A stretch of 12,097 nucleotides of DNA from JAGVSZ01 sp019137045 (GTDB lineage: Bacteria; Pseudomonadota; Gammaproteobacteria; Burkholderiales; SG8-39). The DNA lies in contig JAXMFT010000021.1 in the NCBI GenBank assembly GCA_046347635.1, positions 1 through 12,097 on the forward strand, read 5' to 3'. The notes under the pieces were generated by a model that saw only the letters and a program-made list of their open reading frames with translations, had not been told where the DNA came from and did not search any database. This document shows positions 7,802 through 12,097 of the stretch, one piece after another. The translations under genes and the position numbers were made by a program. Numbering within the stretch: the stretch's first letter is position 1; the number at the start of each line of letters is the position of its first letter.

Positions 7802-8556
7802 ATGGAACAGACGCACGCGCTCGGCTTCGCTCACCTGCTCACGCGCAGACCGACACCGTCGGCAAGGCGATCCTCCTGATCCTCGCCTTCATGTCGGTCG
7901 CGACCTGGTACCTGATCGTCACCAAGGAGATCGAGGCTCGGCGCAGGCGCCGGGCGGTCGTGGACTTCGCTCGCCGCCTTCTGGGACGCGCCGTCGCTCG
8001 CCGCGGTGGAGCGGCGCCTCGAGACGCAGCACCCCGACGAGCCGTTCTCGCACCTCGCCTTTCACGCGCTCGCTTCCTCGCGGCACCACGCGCGCCACGG
8101 CGCCGACCGGCTCGACGCGGCGGGCAGCGCGGCGGACTTCCTCACGCGCGCGATCCGACGCGTCATCGACGAGGAATCCGCGCGCCTCGAGTCCGGCTGA
8201 CGGTGCGCGTCAGTCCCGGCAGCACGGCCCCGTTCGTGGGGCTGTTCGGCACCGTCTGGGGCGTGTACCACGCGCTCGTCGGGATCGGTCTCGCCGGGCA
8301 GGGGACGCTCGACCGCGTCGCAGGGCCGGTGGGCGAGGCGTTGATCATGACGGCGCTCGGTCTGGCAGTGGCGATTCCGGCGGTGCTCGCCTACAACGCA
8401 TTCGTGCGCTCCAACCGCCTGGTGCTCGCGCGCCTGGACGCGTTCGCGCACGATCTCTTCTCGTTCCTGACCACCGGCGCACAGAACGGCGAGGGCGAAT
8501 CCTCGACGTCGGCGCGCCCGGCGCGGGTGCGCATGGTCAGCGACGGGGCGCGCTAG
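7802..8556 (+). pseudogene. exbB: exbB proton-channel protein, reading frame disrupted (probable sequence errors)
   Basis: ExbB is the inner-membrane proton-channel subunit (MotA/TolQ/ExbB family) that powers TonB. The gene begins MEQTHALGFAHLL at 7802, shifts frame near 7838 into TVGKAILLILAFMSVATWYL (first membrane helix), shifts near 7969 into AFWDAPSLAAVERRLETQ and DFLTRAIRRVIDEESARLESG, and shifts near 8196 into TAPFVGLFGTVWGVYHAL and MTALGLAVAIPAVLAYNAF (second and third helices), ending at 8556. The short stretch 8203-8217 reads VRVSPGST where the family has something like LATVGST, which fits one more missing plus one extra base. Repaired, the protein would be about 250 residues, normal for the family. 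Conservation within each segment is high. A single ORF from 7513 to 8556 joins the TonB C-terminus to ExbB helices only because of these shifts and should not be read as a fusion protein. Confidence 0.85.
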
Positions 8557-8560
8557 AGCC

Positions 8561-8992
8561 ATGGCGTTCGGCGGCTTCGGCGACCGGGGCGCGGGCACGC
8601 GCCCGATGGCGGAGATCAACATGATCCCGCTGATCGACGTGATGCTGGTGCTGCTCGTCATATTCATCATCACCGCGCCGCTGTTCACGCACGCGGTGCG
8701 GATAGACCTGCCGCAGGCCTCGAGCGTGCCCAACCTCACCCGCGTCGACCACGTTGAGCTCGCGATCAACGCCGACGGCCGCATCCACTGGAACGGCGAG
8801 CCGGTCGACCGCGCGGGGCTACGTGCGCGCCTCGTCGCCGCGGCTGCCCAGGCGCCGCAGCCGGAGATCCACCTGCGCGCCGACCGGACCACGCAGTACC
8901 AGGCGATCGCAGAAGTGCTCGCCGACTCGGCGGCCGCCGGGACGACGCGGATCGGTTTCGTGTCGCTGCCCGAAGCGACAACCGACCGATAG
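8561..8992 (+). CDS. exbD: ExbD biopolymer transport protein
   Basis: ExbD (143 residues) forms the TonB-energising complex with ExbB. A short cytoplasmic tail is followed by one membrane helix (~19-42, EINMIPLIDVMLVLLVIFII). This carries Asp26, which matches the essential proton-relay Asp25 of E. coli ExbD. A periplasmic domain follows (VELAINADGRIHWNGEPVD, HLRADRTTQYQAIAEVLADS, IGFVSLPE). The reading frame is intact, unlike tonB and exbB just upstream. The ATG is four bases after the exbB stop, and no strong ribosome site precedes it, consistent with coupling to exbB. It is the last recognisable gene of the haem operon. I see no convincing terminator after it. Confidence 0.95.
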   Translation: MAFGGFGDRGAGTRPMAEINMIPLIDVMLVLLVIFIITAPLFTHAVRIDLPQASSVPNLTRVDHVELAINADGRIHWNGEPVDRAGLRARLVAAAAQAPQPEIHLRADRTTQYQAIAEVLADSAAAGTTRIGFVSLPEATTDR

Positions 8993-9001
8993 CGCCGCAC
9001 G

Positions 9002-9392
9002 GCGCACCGCCTGCTCCTCGCGGTCAGGCGGAAGTGGGGGAAGTAGTTCGCCTGCGCCGGCCTGATGTCCCTCGCCGGCAACGTCGCCCGGTAGTCGATG
9101 GGCTTCCGGTCCTCCGGTTTCGGAAGCGGCCGTGCCGACGTATGGAAGCCGGGCGAGGACGTGATCGGGTGCGAGGAGATGGCGTGAATCGGTGCCGACA
9201 GGTACTTCGGCGGCCATCTGGACCTCGGGCCGTTCGGCGTTATCCACGCGGGCCTCGTCCGCTTCGATCGGGAAGGCCCGCACCCGAACGGGGATTACAT
9301 GGTCGCCATTGAGGACATTCTCGCGCGACCATCGGCCGCACGGTGGTGAACCGCGATCGCGCCGACCGTGCGTGATCGCGTCGGGGTGGTTC
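9002..9392 (+). pseudogene. katG: Decayed fragment of catalase-peroxidase (KatG) N-terminal domain
   Basis: No open frame survives, but translation from 9002 aligns with about 125 residues of KatG (a haem enzyme that removes peroxide). The stretch reads AHRLLLAVRRKWGK, stop, GLMSLAGNVAR, stop, SMGFRSSGFGSGRADVWKPG. It continues as DRYFGGHLDLGPFGVIHAGL and EGPHPNGDYMVAIEDILA. The family counterparts are RRLLWPIKQKYG, DLMILAGNVALESMGFKTFG, GGRADVWEPE, RYSGDRELENPLAAVQMGL and EGPNGNPDP. Stops fall at 9044-9046, 9092-9094 and 9185-9187 in a frame otherwise kept for ~320 bases. A shift near 9326 leads into TIGRTVVNRDRADRA, another stop (9373-9375) and a last hint VIASGW. The Tyr and Met of the KatG covalent adduct are replaced (Arg and Val), and the proximal-haem His region is lost. 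The beginning and the rest of the gene are absent. This is a true relic, decayed mainly by substitution. Confidence 0.75.
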
Positions 9393-9588
9393 TCGCCGCC
9401 GGCTCTTCTGACGAGGGAGCCGGGCAGAGCGCGAATCGTCCTGTGCCCGCCCGGCGCCTACGCCGCTGCGTTTCGTGCCACGGGCGAATCCGAGCGTCCG
9501 CCTCCCGGCTCACGACCGGTGTTGCGCGTTCGGTATGCGGGACGCGTCTCTTACACAACTTGGATCAAAGACTCTGATGAGGTGCTGC
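9393..9588. other. Intergenic stretch with nothing recognisable
   Basis: Between the KatG relic and the Fur box I find no gene, RNA gene or clear repeat. Short frames on either strand are Arg/Pro-rich and look like GC-rich noise. From about 9550 the sequence becomes noticeably richer in A and T, as expected for a promoter region. Confidence 0.5.
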
Positions 9589-9589
9589 T

Positions 9590-9608
9590 GATAATGACAT
9601 TCATTCTC
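9590..9608 (+). promoter_or_regulatory. Fur box upstream of second receptor
   Basis: GATAATGACATTCATTCTC matches the classic 19-base Fur operator GATAATGATAATCATTATC at 16 of 19 positions and is partly palindromic. A further CATTCT unit follows directly, giving a run of hexamers as often seen at Fur sites. It overlaps the -35 element proposed below, a position suited to iron-dependent repression. It is the only convincing Fur site I see in the window. Confidence 0.75.
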
Positions 9609-9632
9609 ATTCTTGATGGCGCCAGGTATAAT
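9604..9632 (+). promoter_or_regulatory. Possible sigma-70 promoter for second receptor
   Basis: TTCTCA (9604-9609, four of six bases matching TTGACA) is separated by 17 bases from a perfect TATAAT (9627-9632). The -35 overlaps the Fur box. Transcription would start near 9639, inside the longest open frame, which conflicts with translation starting at 9616. Either the promoter or the receptor start needs revision. Confidence 0.4.
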
Positions 9633-11712
9633 CGTGACGAATCAGCAAGAGCCATCCCCAGCACGCGTCGAATCTGCGCTAACGTCTAGCGGGATTCAAT
9701 CGCTGCTCGCTCGGCCTCGTAGTGCCATCTGCGTTGTCGCCTTCGCGCTCGCACCGGCGGCCGACCTCAGCGCCGAAGGGGCGCCGGCACCCGTCCTACG
9801 CACTGATGGCTTGCTGATCGGAGAGCTGTTGCCACACGCCCGTCCGATGCCTTTTCCCGTTCCGCAACCGTTCGGCGGTGGCACCGCGCCGATCTTCAAT
9901 CCCTACGTGCAGAGCCACGTCGTGCTGGACGGCGGAGCCCCGGCGAGCGTGTTTGAGGCGCAGCGGACGGTGAAGCTGGGCGGCGGCTACGCGGGCGCAG
10001 GCAATGCGTGGGAGGCGTTCGCGCAGGGCGGTCTCACGTTCGCCGGCGGCGCAGCGAATGCCGCGCTGGCCGAGCGCTCGATCGACAGCTACTCGGACGG
10101 CGCGGGATCGGATACCCGGTTCGGGTACAACCGGACCACGGGTCAGCTCGGCGGCGCCTGGTTCCCGGACGCGCAGCGCAGCCTACGCGGCAACGTCGTC
10201 TACGACCGTATCGACGACCTCCTCATGCCGCTCGGCAGGCCGGTCGTGGAGAGCGGCATCCCGCTCATCGAAGGCGCAGGCGCCGACCCGCTGAAGACCG
10301 AGCGCACCGGCGTGCGGCTTGCCGTCGACGACGCGCGCGGGTTCGGCGCGCTGCGGCGCGTGCGCGTCGCCGGGGGCTGGGTCGGACTCGACCGTGCCGC
10401 CGACAACTACACCTTGCGCACCACCCCGGCCGCCAACCGGGTCCGCAACGCCCTCGACGCCACGATCTGGGACGCGACCGCGTTCGGCGATCTTGCGGTT
10501 GCAGGGGCGGACCTCCGCCTCGGAGCGGAAGTACGCAGCGACTCGCGCGACGGCCGGCGCCAGGGCGGGCCGGCAGTCAACAATCTCGACCAGACGACCG
10601 GATTCCAGGCGCCCGGGCCGGAGGCGACGACGTACGGCGCATTCGTCGAGGCGGCAGGGCGGCCCTGGGCCGGCGGTTCTCTCGCCGGCGCGCTGCGCTG
10701 GCAGTGGTGGGACGCGGAGATCACGCGTGCGGACGAAGCCTTCTCGTTGCCGGGATATTCCGGCACGCCCCGCAGCTTGTATGCGCTCTACTACGGGAAC
10801 GGGCTCGACCTCTCACCGGACCGCAACGCGTGGAGTGGGCTCGTCGAGGCACGCCACCGGTTCAACACGGGCGGGCCTGAGGCCCGGGTGTCGGCCGCCC
10901 GGATCGCACGCTTCCCCGACCTGTTCGAATTCACGGTCGCGCTCCCGTCGTCGCCCGCCACCAACGTTCCGAGCGGAACCTCCAGTCGCCAGATCGGCAA
11001 CCCCGGCCTCAACAACGAGATACACAACCGGATCGATGCCGGGCTGACGTGGACGGGCGCGGACTGGGTCGACTGGCGCCGGACGCGCGGCGCGAGCGGT
11101 GGCCCTGTCGCGACGCAGGCGTGGCGGCTCGCGCTGTCCGCGTCGTTCGACCGGATCGACGACTTCATCTCCCGTGACCGGGCGCGCGCGCAAGCCGGCG
11201 TGCTGCGCGCCGACAATGCCGCCATCTGGCGCAACGTCGACGCCGAAATCGCAGCCGCCGAGGCCGACCTCCAGTGGAACCTGACGCGCAAGCTCTCGCT
11301 GCGCGCAAACGTCTGGTGGAACTACGGCCAGAACACGTCCGACGACCGCCCGCTCTACGGCATGCGCCCGCTCGAGACCACGCTGATCGCCGACTGGCAC
11401 GACCGACTCGCAGCGATCGGGACGTGGAACGCTGCCGCGCGGCTGCGGATGGTCGCGCGCCAGGACCGTGCCGATGACGATCCGGCCACCGGCAGCGGTT
11501 ACGATCCGGCCGAGACGGCGGGCTTTACCGTCCTTGACCTCTTCGCCGGCGTGCAGTTCTCCGACCGTGTGGGCGCGCAGGTCGGCATCGACAACGTCTT
11601 CGACCGCGACTACGCGGAGCACGTCCCCTTCCGTACGACCGACGACACGAACCTCGGATTTGTCAACGCCCCGGGCCGATTCGCGTGGCTGCGCGTCGTC
11701 GTGAATTTCTGA
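9616..11712 (+). CDS. OprC/NosA-like TonB-dependent receptor with short, atypical plug
   Basis: Outer-membrane beta-barrel of 698 residues from the ATG at 9616; GTG 9634 is an alternative, and no ribosome site decides. A hydrophobic segment at ~34-55 (AICVVAFALAPAADLSAEG) looks like a signal peptide with an unusually long lead. The barrel follows the copper-receptor family of OprC/NosA: SYSDGAGSDTRFGYN, DNYTLRTTP, RIARFPDLFEF, DDRPLYGMRPLE, RMVARQDRADDD, then DNVFDRDYAEHV and a terminal NAPGRFAWLRVVVNF. The plug is odd: only ~60 residues (about 58-120) lie between signal and barrel. There is no visible TonB box, and the usual RGP...GG plug motif is missing. HARPM (74-78) sits where OprC has its copper-binding CxxxM. 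The substrate is uncertain: copper by family, iron by the Fur box. The next gene begins 15 bases after the stop. Confidence 0.8.
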   Translation: MAPGIIVTNQQEPSPARVESALTSSGIQSLLARPRSAICVVAFALAPAADLSAEGAPAPVLRTDGLLIGELLPHARPMPFPVPQPFGGGTAPIFNPYVQSHVVLDGGAPASVFEAQRTVKLGGGYAGAGNAWEAFAQGGLTFAGGAANAALAERSIDSYSDGAGSDTRFGYNRTTGQLGGAWFPDAQRSLRGNVVYDRIDDLLMPLGRPVVESGIPLIEGAGADPLKTERTGVRLAVDDARGFGALRRVRVAGGWVGLDRAADNYTLRTTPAANRVRNALDATIWDATAFGDLAVAGADLRLGAEVRSDSRDGRRQGGPAVNNLDQTTGFQAPGPEATTYGAFVEAAGRPWAGGSLAGALRWQWWDAEITRADEAFSLPGYSGTPRSLYALYYGNGLDLSPDRNAWSGLVEARHRFNTGGPEARVSAARIARFPDLFEFTVALPSSPATNVPSGTSSRQIGNPGLNNEIHNRIDAGLTWTGADWVDWRRTRGASGGPVATQAWRLALSASFDRIDDFISRDRARAQAGVLRADNAAIWRNVDAEIAAAEADLQWNLTRKLSLRANVWWNYGQNTSDDRPLYGMRPLETTLIADWHDRLAAIGTWNAAARLRMVARQDRADDDPATGSGYDPAETAGFTVLDLFAGVQFSDRVGAQVGIDNVFDRDYAEHVPFRTTDDTNLGFVNAPGRFAWLRVVVNF

Positions 11713-11717
11713 CCGAC

Positions 11718-11721
11718 GGAG
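11718..11721 (+). promoter_or_regulatory. Ribosome binding site of substrate-binding protein gene
   Basis: GGAG lies six bases before the ATG at 11728, in the 15-base gap after the receptor stop. It supports that start and co-transcription with the receptor gene. Confidence 0.6.
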
Positions 11722-11727
11722 ATCGTC

Positions 11728-12097
11728 ATGTTCGACCGCAGACGCTTCCTCGCAACGCTTCCCGCGGCGGCGCTCGCCGCGACACCCGCCGGCCGCCTCG
11801 CCGCCGCGCCCGCGCCGCTCCCCGAGCTGGTCCTGCACGGGCCGCCGGCCGGGCCGTCCATCGTGGCCGCGCAGGCGGTGGAGTCGGGCGCGCTGCGCGC
11901 CATCGCAGAGCGCGTTTCATTCCGCGTGTGGCGCACGCCGGACGAGATCCGCGCGGGCTTCGCCTCGGGCAAGACCGCCGCTTCGATCGTGCCGACCTAC
12001 GTCGCGGCGAATCTCTACAACCGCGGCGCCGGGGTGCGGCTCGTGAACACGATGACCGACGGGCTGCTCTACGTCTGTGCCACCGACCCGGCGCTCG
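11728..12097 (+). CDS. ABC-type periplasmic substrate-binding protein, NitT/TauT-like (3' end outside window)
   Basis: The first ~123 residues of a protein that runs off the window. It begins MFDRRRFLATLPAAALAATP, an RRRFL twin-arginine-like motif followed by an Ala-rich hydrophobic stretch, with likely cleavage near residues 25-28. This suggests export in folded form, though a Sec signal is possible. The mature start (PELVLHGPPAGPSIVAAQAV, then FRVWRTPDEIRAGFASGKTA and IVPTYVAANLYNRGAGVRLV) resembles substrate-binding proteins of the NitT/TauT/SsuA group, which scan small organic or ionic ligands. The substrate cannot be assigned. It is closely linked to the receptor upstream, so the two may serve one uptake path, with a permease and ATPase expected downstream outside the window. 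It is a new frame with a good ribosome site, so the call of a real gene is firm. Confidence 0.75.
   Translation, partial: MFDRRRFLATLPAAALAATPAGRLAAAPAPLPELVLHGPPAGPSIVAAQAVESGALRAIAERVSFRVWRTPDEIRAGFASGKTAASIVPTYVAANLYNRGAGVRLVNTMTDGLLYVCATDPAL

Noticed and set aside
7094..8556. Programmed ribosomal frameshifting to explain tonB and exbB
   Set aside because: There are too many shifts in both directions, in both genes, with no slippery heptamer and stem-loop pattern; the TonB and ExbB families are not known to use it.
8992..9005. Inverted repeat GCGCCG-CA-CGGCGC right after exbD as a terminator
   Set aside because: The two-base loop is too small, there is no T run, and such repeats are common by chance at this GC content.
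9192..9689. A 165-codon + strand frame before the second receptor
   Set aside because: It has no family signature; its first part is an out-of-frame reading of the KatG relic and its end runs through the Fur box and promoter.
1..12097. CRISPR arrays, tRNA or rRNA genes, insertion sequences, phage genes
   Set aside because: I saw no regularly spaced repeats, cloverleaf sequences, transposase motifs or terminal inverted repeats on reading both strands.

Overview
This window looks like a chromosomal segment from a GC-rich Gram-negative bacterium. TonB-dependent receptors, a TonB/ExbB/ExbD energiser and a Fur-type operator all point to a proteobacterium. The gene order and protein style suggest a betaproteobacterium, but that is an inference and no phylogenetic marker is present. 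All recognisable genes are on the + strand.

Positions 1-8992 hold a haem-uptake cluster packed end to end: a haem TonB-dependent receptor (5' end outside the window), a coiled-coil DUF2325 protein of unknown function, the cytoplasmic haem-handling protein HmuS, the ABC importer HmuT-HmuU-HmuV, and a dedicated TonB-ExbB-ExbD energiser. Starts and stops overlap or nearly touch from hmuS to exbB, so these genes are probably co-transcribed and translationally coupled. The expected route is receptor (outer membrane, powered by TonB-ExbBD), HmuT (periplasm), HmuUV (inner membrane), then HmuS (cytoplasm).

As given, tonB and exbB are not open reading frames. Conserved TonB and ExbB sequence jumps between frames at least seven times in about 1.1 kb, while the amino acids inside each frame segment stay well conserved. 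This looks more like base-level sequence error than old decay. It creates a false ORF joining the TonB C-terminus to ExbB.

Positions 8993-9615 hold no intact gene. About 390 bases (9002-9392) are a decayed fragment of a catalase-peroxidase (KatG) N-terminal domain, with in-frame stops and lost catalytic residues. Next come about 200 bases in which I recognise nothing, and then a good Fur box with a promoter-like element.

Positions 9616-11712 encode a second outer-membrane receptor. Its barrel resembles the OprC/NosA copper-receptor family, but its plug is short and atypical. It is followed closely by the start of a periplasmic substrate-binding protein with a twin-arginine-like signal (11728 to the window end). 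This second unit may be a separate, Fur-controlled metal or metallophore uptake operon.
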